Assembly: GCA_905178155.1 (NCBI GenBank)
Contig: CAJINV010000001.1
Coordinates: 15,314,142-15,378,141 of the forward strand
Length of the DNA: 64,000 bases
Reading direction: 5' to 3'
Origin: Amoebophrya sp. A120
Taxonomy: Eukaryota; Sar; Dinophyceae; Syndiniales; Amoebophryaceae
The position numbers and the translations under genes were made by a program. Numbering within the stretch: position 1 is the stretch's first letter; each line of letters starts with the position of its first letter. Below the pieces are notes generated by a model. That model was not told the origin of the DNA. It was given only the letters and a program-made list of their open reading frames with translations, and did not search any database. Positions 32,791 to 42,518 of the stretch are shown in pieces.

Positions 32791-33239
32791 ATTGTTGTTT
32801 ACAGGACACGACGACGACAAATTGTTGAAAAGCAAAAGAAACAGCGAAGAAAAAGCAGATTGACGCTCAAAAATCTTGAACAAGTATTTTCGCCTGTAGT
32901 GCGGCTGAGTAAAACTACATCTACTGCATTTGTAGTTGACCTGGTAGTTTCGACATGTTCTATGCGCATGTCGTTCGCAGTGACCCGTTCTTTTCAGGAA
33001 TTTTTTTTGTCTCTACTTTGTGAAGATCTGCCGTTGCATTTCATATTTTGGTCCCCAAGTTCCGATCACCCTGTACGTCGAAACCCAACCAGTCTTTCTA
33101 GTTGAATGAAGCGAAACATGCACGCAGAATCAATGCAAACCAAATTACTATACTAACTAACTCAAGCCGTCCGTAGGAAGACACAGCTACATTCATAGCT
33201 GGATCACAACATAATTACACAGTTTTGACAAACACTATC
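32791..33239. other. Intergenic, no supported gene
   Basis: No convincing coding frame, RNA gene or element. Confidence 0.45.
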
Positions 33240-33803
33240 ATGTTTCACCTGGGTAGTTGGGCGTTCGGTCTTGACAGACAACGTGGATCATCATGGATTC
33301 GTGCCGGCACATCACAACTCACCCGGAGTACCGTGCGATGCGACGACCAGCTTTTGCGAAGTTCATCCTCTTCCTCGAGTGCGAAAAGTGAGAGAACAAA
33401 CCATCCGCGTTCCGATCAAGGAAGTCCCACACCAGATCTCATACACAGAACAACATCAACAACCGCTGGCACGTCCGCCAACGGAACAGCAGCGGCTTCA
33501 GTAGCGGTAACCCCCGTAGTCCCCGTTGCAGAACAACATTCCTATCTCGAGGACGTGGTGCTTTGTCACTCCCAGAAGCAGGCCTACGAAAAGTGCTTTC
33601 ACTCCTGGTACAAACATTCGTTTCTGGAAGGCAACGCCAAAGACGCCTGCGACAAGTACTGGGCGGTGTACGAGAAATGTATTCACGAGCACTTGGAGAA
33701 GCACAATCTCGGGCATCTGTCGGATTTGTCAAAGCCAGTCAACCTCGTGCAAGACCATGCGGTAGCCGGGGGGGAAACTTCGCTGGGCGGCTGCCCGAAG
33801 TGA
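33240..33803 (+). CDS. Mdm35/TRIAP1-family twin-CX9C mitochondrial protein
   Basis: 187 aa from ATG 33240. The C-terminal half shows a twin CX9C module: C-HSQKQAYEK-C, then WYKHSFLEG, then C-DKYWAVYEK-C. The spacing and the F/W pattern fit Mdm35/TRIAP1, small intermembrane-space proteins that bind PRELI/Ups proteins and help carry phosphatidic acid between mitochondrial membranes. Known members are about 80 residues; here a Ser/Thr-rich extension of about 105 residues precedes the module. Its start (MFHLGSWAFGLDRQRGSSWI) might be a presequence, unusual because the family normally enters via Mia40 without one. The four Cys are all present. Confidence 0.85.
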   Translation: MFHLGSWAFGLDRQRGSSWIRAGTSQLTRSTVRCDDQLLRSSSSSSSAKSERTNHPRSDQGSPTPDLIHRTTSTTAGTSANGTAAASVAVTPVVPVAEQHSYLEDVVLCHSQKQAYEKCFHSWYKHSFLEGNAKDACDKYWAVYEKCIHEHLEKHNLGHLSDLSKPVNLVQDHAVAGGETSLGGCPK

Positions 33804-34273
33804 GCTGCCGGGATTGATATGTGCGAGGACTTTAAAAATAGGGTGAACGTCGCTTGTACTTGTTCACAAGTCACAAGTTTGTTGTTGTAAATCGTGACAA
33901 GATCTTCACAGGCGACCGATAAGTATACATAGACATGATCAACATGCGACCCACAACATTAAGTTTTCTGCAACTTCCACAAAGTGGTTGTCCATGATTT
34001 TGTGCTCACGAACGAGAGCCAAGATTCTCAACCTTCTGTGTCCATGCACGGTGCCGCTGGTCTTCATGCTCGGCCGGGAAAGAGATCAACTTGCCACTTT
34101 CCTATCAACGTTGTTCAAATAGCCCGCGAGCATGTTTTTCTCTTTGTACAACGTATCTCTGTGCGTATACCGTTTCCCGCACTGATGATCTGCCTCGTCT
34201 GGAGTTGGAATTCTTGTTTTTCGTCAGTCTACAACTCTTTGCCTTCCTTGAATCCACCCCCGTAAAATTAATC
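33804..34273. other. Intergenic, no supported gene
   Basis: An open frame runs into the next gene from 34091 but the signal-peptide ATG at 34274 is a better start. Nothing else recognised. Confidence 0.45.
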
Positions 34274-37200
34274 ATGAGGCGTCGCGGTCGTTTTCTCGTA
34301 CCCGTTTTGTCGACGTTGTGTCAACATCTTGCCGTCTTGGATGCCGCACATGGGATGCGCATGCGAGGTGTCCAGCAGGCGGACCTGCCGGCTGAGATGC
34401 AGTCGCCTTTTGACACCAGAAAGGGCGATGACTGCGACTGTATTTTGGATAGTAAGTCCGGAAAGATGGTAAGCCAGAAGGGAGATGACTGCGATTGCAT
34501 CTTGGATGGCAAGCAAGTCTCAGCGGTAGCGGACAGTGCGGCCTCCGGTCGCGGTGATGACTGTGACTGCATCTTGGATAGTAAATCCGGAAAGATGGTA
34601 AGCAAAAAGGGAGATGATTGCGACTGCATCCTCGACAGCAAGCAAGTCTCCGCCGTAGCAGATAGCGCTTCGTCTGGCGGTGATGACTGTGACTGTATTC
34701 TTGACAGTAAATCTGGCAAGATGGTGAGCAAGAAAGGAGACGATTGCGACTGCATTCTCGACAACAAGCAAGTCTCGGCCGTAGCAGATAGCTCGGCGTC
34801 CGGCGGTGATGACTGCGATTGCATCTTGGATAGTAAATCTGGGAAGATGGTGAGTAAGAAGGGAGATGATTGCGATTGCATCTTGGATAGCAAGCAAGTC
34901 TCGGCTGTAGCAGATAGCGCTGCTCAGTCCGCATCTGGGGATGACTGTGACTGCATTTTGGATAGTAAATCCGGAAAGATGGTAAGCCAGAAGGGAGATG
35001 ACTGCGATTGCATCTTGGATAGCAAGCAAGTCTCGGCTGTTGCTGATAGCGCTGCTCAGTCCGCTTCTGGGGATGACTGCGACTGCATTTTGGACAGTCA
35101 GTCGGGCAAGCTCGTGCCGAGCAAAAAGGGCGATGACTGCGACTTATGAAATGCAAAAGCATCGTACTAGTACAAATCGCATGACAAATTTCCTCAGCGT
35201 GAGAAATAGAACTTGTAATGCGGATCTAACTTGAGAAAGAAATTTGTAATGCATGACTGCGATTACTACGAGTACGATACTTCTGCACAGGATACGACTG
35301 CATTTTGGACGGCGACCAGGACACCCAAGAAGATGAAAACGCAGGAGCTCCAGCAGCAGGAGTGTCCGCTGTAGCCGAGTCGGCAACCGAGTCCGGGGAC
35401 GATTGCGATTGCATTCTGGACAGCAAATCGGGGAAAATGGTCAACAGCAAAAAGGGCGACGACTGCGATTGCATTTTGGATGGAAGGAAGGGCACAAAGG
35501 AGCCGTCAACATCCTCAAAAACAGTAACCACAGCAGCGCAGAAGAAGATGAAAGTGGTCGAGAACAAGGCTTCTAGTGCAGCCGCGAAAAAAGCTGCCAC
35601 GACCAAGAAGGGCGATGACTGCGACTGTATTTTGGATGGAAAGAAAGCCACCAAGAAAGGCGACGACTGCGACTGTATCCTGGATGGAAACAAGGAGAAA
35701 AATATTAAAGACAGTGCAGGGCAGAAGGAAAAAAAGAAAACCGGTGACAGCATTAAAAAATCCTCCTCCTTATTGTCCACATCAAGCAGGAAAAAGGGTA
35801 CGAAACTGAGCCGCGTCTTCAGGAGCAATTCGCTGAGTCCAGCGAAGGCGACCGTAACTGCCAAGAAGCACTACAAGCTGAAAGGCAAGAACCGCAAAAC
35901 CGGGAACCCCTGCGCCTGTTTTCTGGAAGGCAAGCTACCGGGCGAAGATGATGACTGCGATTGCGTGCTGGACAAGCCAGAACAGCAGTTAAAGCCGGAT
36001 CAGAAAGGAGCTGCAACTACTTCACACGGGCTGCTCCCTGCAACCGCGGAAGAAAAGTCCACGGACGAGGAGGGGGACGCTGACGAGGCCGCCGAGACTG
36101 AGGACGAGGAGGAGGAACCCGAGCCTGCTGAAGCAGCTCCGGCCGACGAAAGTACAACTTCCAAGGCAGAAGTGCCAGGCCAGTTAAAGAAGGTTGTCAA
36201 CCTCTCCGCGCAGCCGCTACTGAACAAGAGCCAGGCGGCCCCGCTTGGGAGCGCCGCTGCGAACCCCGTAGCTACGGCCCCACCGCCGGCCGCGGCGCCG
36301 GTTGCCACGCAAGGCGAGTGTGCGGAAATCGAGGGGCGGATTCAGCGGCTGCGGGCCGAAATCGCGCTTTGGTCTGACCACACCACCTGGAACCAAAAAA
36401 TTGCCGCCGATAAAGCCGTCGTCGCGACTCAAACCACTGCTGGACTCGGTATGCATCCTTAAAACAACACAGAGATATTAGTCTACACGCGCAGTGCTTT
36501 TTGTTTCGTGAGTAATGTCTTTATCTTCTATCATTGATTAGGAAAAGGAACGAGTCCGTGTGCTAGGTGTATTCGTGTGTCGAAGCAAAAATGCTAATGA
36601 CAATGAACTGGTATTTATTTCCTTGTACTCCAGCCGACATGCTTGCGGACATTCGGTATGAGTTGCACCAGTATCAAGTGCAAAAATGTCTGGGTCTGGA
36701 AGATTCTGACACTTGTCATGCACGTTTTGCATGAGCCATGATGTCTGTGATGCATCCCCTAGCAATACAGATTTTTTGAGGGCTTCTTGATGCGTATTCC
36801 GCATTACAAATGCCTTCTCAGCGTAGCAAAAACTGCCTTTCTTTTGGTACTCATGCAATACAGATTTTTTTAGAATCCAAAATCAGCATGACAAGTTGGA
36901 TTCTTCCAGACCCAGACACTTTTACATTTGATAACCAGATCACGGTGCCGATTCTCGTGGAGGTTCTGGCGGACAAGATCGAGTATCCCACAGAAAAAAG
37001 CTGGCAGGGCATGTTTGTAATGCAGAAATAAATACACAGAAAAATCTGTCATGGGCGGCCTCATAGCATGCTGTTTAGGATACGCAATACAGATTTTTTT
37101 GTGTATTTATTTTTGCATTACAAATGTGACCTGCCAGCTTTTTTCTGTGGGATATCGAAATGCTCGAGAAGCAGCACGCGGAGTGTGCCAGCGGCAAGGG

Positions 37201-37339
37201 AAAGGAGTGGGAAAAGGTCACGAACGGCAGCGGCAAGGGCGGGCCGGGCGGCGAGCGGTTAAACTTGCAAACCATTCTGCTAGTCCTCGGGGGCGGCGCG
37301 GCCTTCGTCTTTTTGGTGTATTACTGCAGTCGGCGGTAG
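34274..37339 (+). CDS. DDCDCILD-repeat membrane protein
   Basis: Exons 34274-35144, 35300-36448, 36634-36671, 36939-36983 and 37160-37339 (760 aa). An N-terminal hydrophobic segment (FLVPVLSTLCQHLAVL) suggests a signal peptide. The body repeats GDDCDCILD about 17 times, alternating linkers SKSGKMVSKK and SKQVSAVADS in the first part and Lys-rich linkers later; a diverged copy reads GNPCACFLEG. After an acidic Pro/Ala-rich region and a short helical stretch (EIEGRIQRLRAEI), the last exon encodes a transmembrane segment (TILLVLGGGAAFVFLVYY) and a short CSRR tail, so the repeats are probably outside the cell or in an organelle lumen. Asp and Cys pairs suggest metal binding or disulphides (inference). 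Introners at 35145, 36672 and 36984; one GT-AG intron 36449-36633. Confidence 0.85.
34424..35700 (+). repeat. Coding tandem repeats (DDCDCILD units)
   Basis: In the first half a compound unit of about 41-45 codons holds two DDCDCILD motifs with different linkers and is repeated about five times with high nucleotide similarity, pointing to recent unequal exchange. After the introner the units are more diverged. Confidence 0.85.
35145..35294 (+). mobile_element. Introner element inside a DDCDCILD repeat, TSD CGACT
   Basis: 150 bp. Ends TATGAAATGCAAAAGC and CTTCTGCACAGGATA. CGACT at 35140-35144 and 35295-35299. Removal with one copy recreates exactly GDDCD|CILDG, the repeat motif present in every other copy. 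This is the clearest internal proof of the splice borders in the window. Confidence 0.95.
36449..36633 (+). other. GT-AG spliceosomal intron
   Basis: 185 bp, CTCG|GTATGC ... TACTCCAG|CCGAC, joining TTAGL to ADMLADIRYELHQ in phase. It does not show the TAT/ATA rule or a duplication. Confidence 0.75.
36672..36933 (+). mobile_element. Introner element (GTAAAAATGTCT family), TSD ACCAG
   Basis: 262 bp, ends TATCAAGTGCAAAAATGTCT and, reverse-complemented, TATCAAATGTAAAAGTGTCT. ACCAG at 36667-36671 and 36934-36938. Removal joins RYELHQ to ITVPILVEVL in frame. Confidence 0.92.
36984..37154 (+). mobile_element. Introner element (GAAAAAAGCTG family), TSD TCGAG/TCGAA
   Basis: 171 bp with a perfect inverted repeat of at least 20 bp (TATCCCACAGAAAAAAGCTG at both ends). 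Flanks TCGAG (36979-36983) and TCGAA (37155-37159), 4 of 5. Removal joins ADKIE to MLEKQHAEC in frame. Confidence 0.88.
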
Positions 37340-38207
37340 GTAGGAGGCTGATGCTGCTGGGACCATTTGCCCTTTCTAGGGGCTGAACCTGTAGTACGGA
37401 ACAATGAGTATGTAAGTAAGTAGTAGAGCGAATCAACATGATTTCTTTTCCGCTTAGTGAGTAGAATTCAATTTGTTTCCGATCCGTTGTGCCATGTAAG
37501 CGTAAGGCCTTGAGCCGAGCGAACCAAAGAAAAACTGGAGGGCAACCAAGACCAACGGGAAGCGGTTTCCACAGTTCAAGATGGAAGTGCAACAGCGAGG
37601 TTGAATCTCGATGGCTCTCTCCCCTCCCTCTCGGTGATTGATTTCCTGCTCTCTCGGTCTGAAATAGATACGGAAGATGATCATATCTGTCCTGTTTGTG
37701 ATGTTTTTGAAGATCAACCTGCAGTCGGTCGTTGAAAAGATCTGATCAGTTGTTTTGCATACAAAAATAAAGCTTCTAGAACCAACGACGTGCAGTAAAA
37801 AAGGATCCCATGAGGATGTCGTTTGGTATGTGGTGACGTTTTTCAATTTCACCTGAACGAACGCAAACACGTGAGGTCCGAAATTTAGGATCAATTTGAG
37901 CTGACTTCGTCGATCGAACGAGTCTGCTCTGTCGTGTAGACCATGTGATGCTGATTCTTGTTGATCGCACGCGCACGCGCACTCGCAGGTTTATTCACTC
38001 CCGACCGCTCTTCACCTAATTTGCCATCGTCGATTTTGATGTTGATAAAGTAAGTATGTAAAGTACAATACTTTAGAAGGGCGAGTTGTACTAGTGCCAC
38101 TACCTCCTCAATGTACACTCGTCTCAGTGAAGATTTTTTGGCCGCAAAGTTGAAGCCCCGGAGAGTTGTCTGAAATCCATTCTGAAGCCACACCAGAATT
38201 ATAAACC
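37340..38207. other. Intergenic, no supported gene
   Basis: No convincing coding frame or element. Short antisense frames have no family features. Confidence 0.45.
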
Positions 38208-39083
38208 ATGGGCAACAGTCCTTGCTGCTTGACTGGCGGGCGGAACCGCTACAGCCAGGTCGACGAATCCGAGTTCATTCCCGAGAACTCCCTGGCGTGG
38301 TGGGACCGCGTCGGCAGGATAGGCTCGGAACGGTGGCAGGACCTGACGCGGTTCATTCCGCAGTCACTGCGAACCATCTGGCTGCACCCTGGGATCGACG
38401 AGTTTGGCTACTACACTAGCGACGTAACAACGATAACGAGGAATAAGGCGAAGAGGCCAAAGCAGGGCGAGAAGCGGAAGGTGCTGCAAATCATCAACGT
38501 CGAGAAACTGCTCGTGAGAGTGGTGCGGCCGAACTCCCATGGCGAAATCGCGCTTATCACCGTCCCGGCGGCCAACGTGTTTTTCGTGAACCACTTCGGG
38601 CACCAGCAGATACGATTGGGGAAGTTAAAGAACAAACCAGAATACAATAACGCGAAAGTCCTCGCTTTGGAGAAGCCAGTGACGTTATTGTGCGATGAGT
38701 ACGTTGCGGACAAGTGCTCCCCCCCGACCGCGCTGATATTAACAGCGGACAAGGCGTATCAGCTTTTTCAGAGTCCGTTCAACAATCCAAACATTCCCGA
38801 GGAACTGTTGCTGAAAAGCGGGCTGTCCGAAGGCTCCGTCGAAAATTTTTTCGGCGACGTAGAAGAGACGCTGCGAAGGAATTCCTACGACCAGGAGGAG
38901 ATGGCCACCTTACAGATTAGAATGGATAACCTGACCAACCTAAACGAGGGACAGCGGTCAAAGAGAAAACGGCTTCTAAGGCGCCTGTCAGAGGAGTTTG
39001 CGAATCGGAGTGAGAATGTTGCACCGGCAGAAGATAGTGCAGAACACACGGAAATAGGACTACAGAATCAACAAAGAATATAA
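38208..39083 (+). CDS. Probable N-acylated cytoplasmic protein of unknown function (291 aa)
   Basis: Starts MGNSPCC, a classical N-myristoylation site (Gly2, Ser5) next to two Cys that could be palmitoylated, so membrane attachment on the cytosolic face is likely. The central part looks like a compact beta-rich domain (VLQIINVEKLLVRVVRP, EIALITVPAANVFFVNHFG); the C-terminal third is helical and charged (LQIRMDNLTNLNEGQRSKRKRLLRRLSEEF). No family recognised. The ATG at 38208 has a strong context (AACC before ATGG). Single exon. Confidence 0.78.
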   Translation: MGNSPCCLTGGRNRYSQVDESEFIPENSLAWWDRVGRIGSERWQDLTRFIPQSLRTIWLHPGIDEFGYYTSDVTTITRNKAKRPKQGEKRKVLQIINVEKLLVRVVRPNSHGEIALITVPAANVFFVNHFGHQQIRLGKLKNKPEYNNAKVLALEKPVTLLCDEYVADKCSPPTALILTADKAYQLFQSPFNNPNIPEELLLKSGLSEGSVENFFGDVEETLRRNSYDQEEMATLQIRMDNLTNLNEGQRSKRKRLLRRLSEEFANRSENVAPAEDSAEHTEIGLQNQQRI

Positions 39084-39778
39084 AGAAAAAAAGTGTAGTC
39101 TGGTGAAAGTAGCGGCTAATATCAACATTGCCATGAGCAGTGTCCTGTCTTACGCAACCCCAAGCGACCTCGAGAATCGATACATGAGAAGCGATCAACA
39201 TGTGCGCGCGCAAGCGCGCCTCTCCTGAAGAATGTCAGGGGGATGGATTGTGATGCGTTTGTGTCAATGAAAGTGTTCTGAGCAGTAGAAGTCTCAAACG
39301 ATGTTGTGGGGAAACTGAAACATGGTCAAAATCCGATATCAACGCAGGCCAGATAAATACGAAGATCCCTGGTTCTCGTCCACGTCCTAGAACAGTTCAA
39401 ATTCCATTGAAAATCGCTGCTAAAGTTGCAGATCTACTCCTGCGACATGTATTGAAGATGAATGAAGAAAATGCTGGAGAAATCGTTATGGCGGATCAGA
39501 AATGCTCCCCTCTGAAAGTGTTTCATGCTTTTTAGTTCGTTCTGCACATCAATAATGAAGGAGCTAGGCGTACCTTTTCCACAAAAAAAAGCAGGCGTCT
39601 CTATGTATGATCCTAGAGCACTGGCGACGTTGGTTGGATAGAGTACGATAGCCATTGCCATTGGTGACTTTCACTATGTACATTGTAAATCTTGGGTGAC
39701 TTCTAAAAATCTTTTGGACACGAACACTTTGTCCTTATCATTCTGCTAGCGCACCACTGGTGTGCAATACAACAAAAC
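39084..39778. other. Intergenic, no supported gene
   Basis: No supported gene; a 75-codon antisense frame has no recognisable features. Confidence 0.45.
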
Positions 39779-41392
39779 ATGTCGGGCGACACGAAAGACG
39801 ACCTGGATGAACGGATCTTCGTTGCCGGAATGGATCCCGCACGGCTTAACCAAGCCAGCGCTTACGATGACGACGACGATCTTGCGGCCGACGTGGTCGC
39901 CCCGCCGCCTGCCAAAAAACCGAAGCTTCAGGCGGGCGGCTCAGAGCCCAGCAATCGGCGCAGCAAGGACGAGGATGGAGATGAGAACATGACAAGTTCG
40001 GATGAAGAAGAATCCTCGGAAGACCTACTGGATCTCCTCGCCGCGGGCGGAGCAGCTGCCAATGGCCGCAGCAAGTCCACGAAAAGCAACAAGCCGGGCA
40101 TCCGCGGAAAGCGGGGACCGGAGGCGCGAAAGCGGCGGATGTTGCAACGAATGGAGCAGCGCAGGCAAGAAGTCGGGGAGGACGGAGAGGAAGTCGGGAA
40201 AAAATTCACCTACGATCCGTACTGAATATACGATTTTCGTTCGATATTCTTAAAATGCTTTTGACTAGCTCGTTTTCTTTCGCGTTTTAGTATAGTGCGA
40301 ATGCGTCGTCCGAACAAATATTGAAAGTTCTTGACGCCCGGGAGCTTCTAGAAATCGAAGTTGAAGTAGCCGCTGAAAAATTGAAATAGGAAACCAACTT
40401 CTCCTATCAAAACAGTGTGATCGCCAAGCACCGGAATAGCAAGCGGTTGTTTGTGACGAATGTGAGCTTTTCCACTTCGGAGGAGGAGATCAAGGAGCTG
40501 TTTGAGGAGTGTGGGGAGGTACTCGAGGTCCGCATGTCGCAGGACAAGGCCACGGAAAAGTTTTCCGGGTACTGCCACGTCGGGTTCGCGGAGCTGAAAA
40601 GCGCACGCGCGGCCATCGAGAAGTTCCACCACCACAAACTCGATGGCCGGTATCTCTTCGTCTCCCAATGCGAAGCGAAGGAAAAGAAGGACAAAATCGA
40701 ACTTCCTTTCTACGCCCTGCCGTCAACACTAGCGAACCGGGTCAGTCTGGTGGAGAAACACCCGCACTTCACCTTTCCCGACAATGTGCAGCGACAAATG
40801 GCGGAGCTCCACAAGCAACACAAGTACTGACTTTGATACTTCATCTTTTCGACTAATCGAGTAAGTATGGCACACATATCAATCAAGATCTCACTCCTCG
40901 AGCAGCGAAGCAAGATAAGGAAGCCGCAGCGTTTCTTTTTCGCAGGCTCTAATACTTTGTTGAAAGATTTGTTTCTGATGAGCATGGACGATCGGTATCA
41001 AAACTCTGCTTTATCCATTGACTCACCTTTTCAGGTACGCGGGAAAAAACATCTCCTGCATCAAGACTGCGTGGGAGCTGACCCATAACGACGGCGAGAA
41101 GCTGGACGTCGGTGAGTGGGGCTTCAAAAACTTTTCCGCCGCGTTTCGCACCTTTCCGTACTTCCGGATGGAGCGCGAAGCCCCCTTCCTGAAACCGCAG
41201 CCGAAGATCAGCGATCCGACGGCATCCGCTGGTTCGTCCTCCGCAACCGGTAAAGCAGAAGCGGACGGAGAGGCTCCTCATGCTGCTGGCTCCCCAAGCC
41301 AGAAACCGATTGTGGAAAGTAGTCGGCTAGTCGAGAAGGAGCAGATCAAACAGCACAAGGGCAGTCTTACCTATGTCTCCTATCTCAGATAG
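39779..41392 (+). CDS. RRM RNA-binding protein (three exons)
   Basis: Exons 39779-40218, 40416-40823 and 41035-41392 (401 aa). Exon 1 encodes an acidic/basic low-complexity region with PPAKKPKL (nuclear signal-like) and RGPEARKRRML. Exon 2 encodes one RNA-recognition motif: RNP2-like LFVTNV, then EEIKELFEECGEVLEVRM, and RNP1-like FSGYCHVGFA. Exon 3 adds a conserved-looking WELTHNDGEKLDVGEWGFKN segment and a disordered tail. Both introns are GT-AG (197 and 211 bp) and both donors read GTACTGA, so each frame would end in a stop two codons on if unspliced. The role is probably nuclear RNA processing or ribosome assembly (inference). Confidence 0.85.
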
Positions 41393-42518
41393 CATTGGCT
41401 TTCTGTGGCTTTGGCGTTGGCCGCTGCGCTTGTTGACCGCATAAAACATTTATCCACTAGAGTTTTACCCACATTGACAGCGACATATTCTCTCATATTC
41501 TCAAACTGCGACGAAATCCAAATCACATGATTATCCGAAACTGACTCCGATTCATCGTTCGCGATGTTTTCGACGCACAGTAGGAAGGTACTTAGTGTTC
41601 CTTACAGGAATCCAGACGCAGAATGATATATTGCGCTTGTCCTGGCGGTAGTAGTGCCGTTGTAGAAGGAGTTTTTTCATGCGCTCTAAGTCTGTGTCGG
41701 TGCGCGTGCGTCTTCCATTCGGGCCCTTTGTTCCATGTCCTATCAGATACGTTGAAGTCCCTTTTTGCAGTCGCGGTCGCTAGCTTCTGGGTCAGGAACA
41801 CACGCGGCGAGATGCTACTTCTTGCAATGTTCTTGTCTCACTATAGCTATGTATCCGTTGCGACGGTTCTTGTAGATTGATCTTCCTGCTGTTTGTGTAT
41901 TACCTGGGCTGGGAGTGGACTGGGTATTGCTATTGGCTCTCCTTCTCCGCATTGGCATATTGATTCACTCATTCGCAGGACAGACCAGGAGGAGTAATTC
42001 CATAGCTAATTCGAATGAAACTGAAAGTCGTTGCTGCAACATCTTCTTTCATCGCCATAGAACTAATTGCTGAAAAACCAAAAACGCAAAAACTTGAACT
42101 CGATGTTGCACAGAGGATGATGATGATCGCGATCTTCGGCCCACACACAAACGTGATAGCGCACTTAGGTTGTTGGCACAGCATTTAATAGTCTCGGAGT
42201 GTTTTCATCTTCTTCCAAATCTTCATGCAGGGTTAGGGTTCATAAGGTGATACTCGGCACCCCGATCAGCAATGACACAAAGAAACCAAGACCTTAATTT
42301 CTCACGCCACAGACTACATCATACTTAGGTTACTTCGCGATTTGATATCTGTTCCCGTTATTATCCCCGTTCCGTCTTGATGTAGTTGGTTCTGATCGAC
42401 CCTTTATTCTAGTTCCAAAGAGATCGAGCCCGAGGATGTATTACGATTTACTACCAACAAAAATGCGTTTTCACAATTTTACTGACGAAAAACCGCTATA
42501 ATACAAAGGAGCACCACC
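41393..42518. other. Intergenic, no supported gene
   Basis: 1.1 kb without a convincing frame or element. Probably UTRs and spacer. Confidence 0.45.

Noticed and set aside
34272-35162. 296-codon minus-strand frame with repeats
   Set aside because: Antisense of the DDCDCILD repeats; repetitive only because the + strand is.
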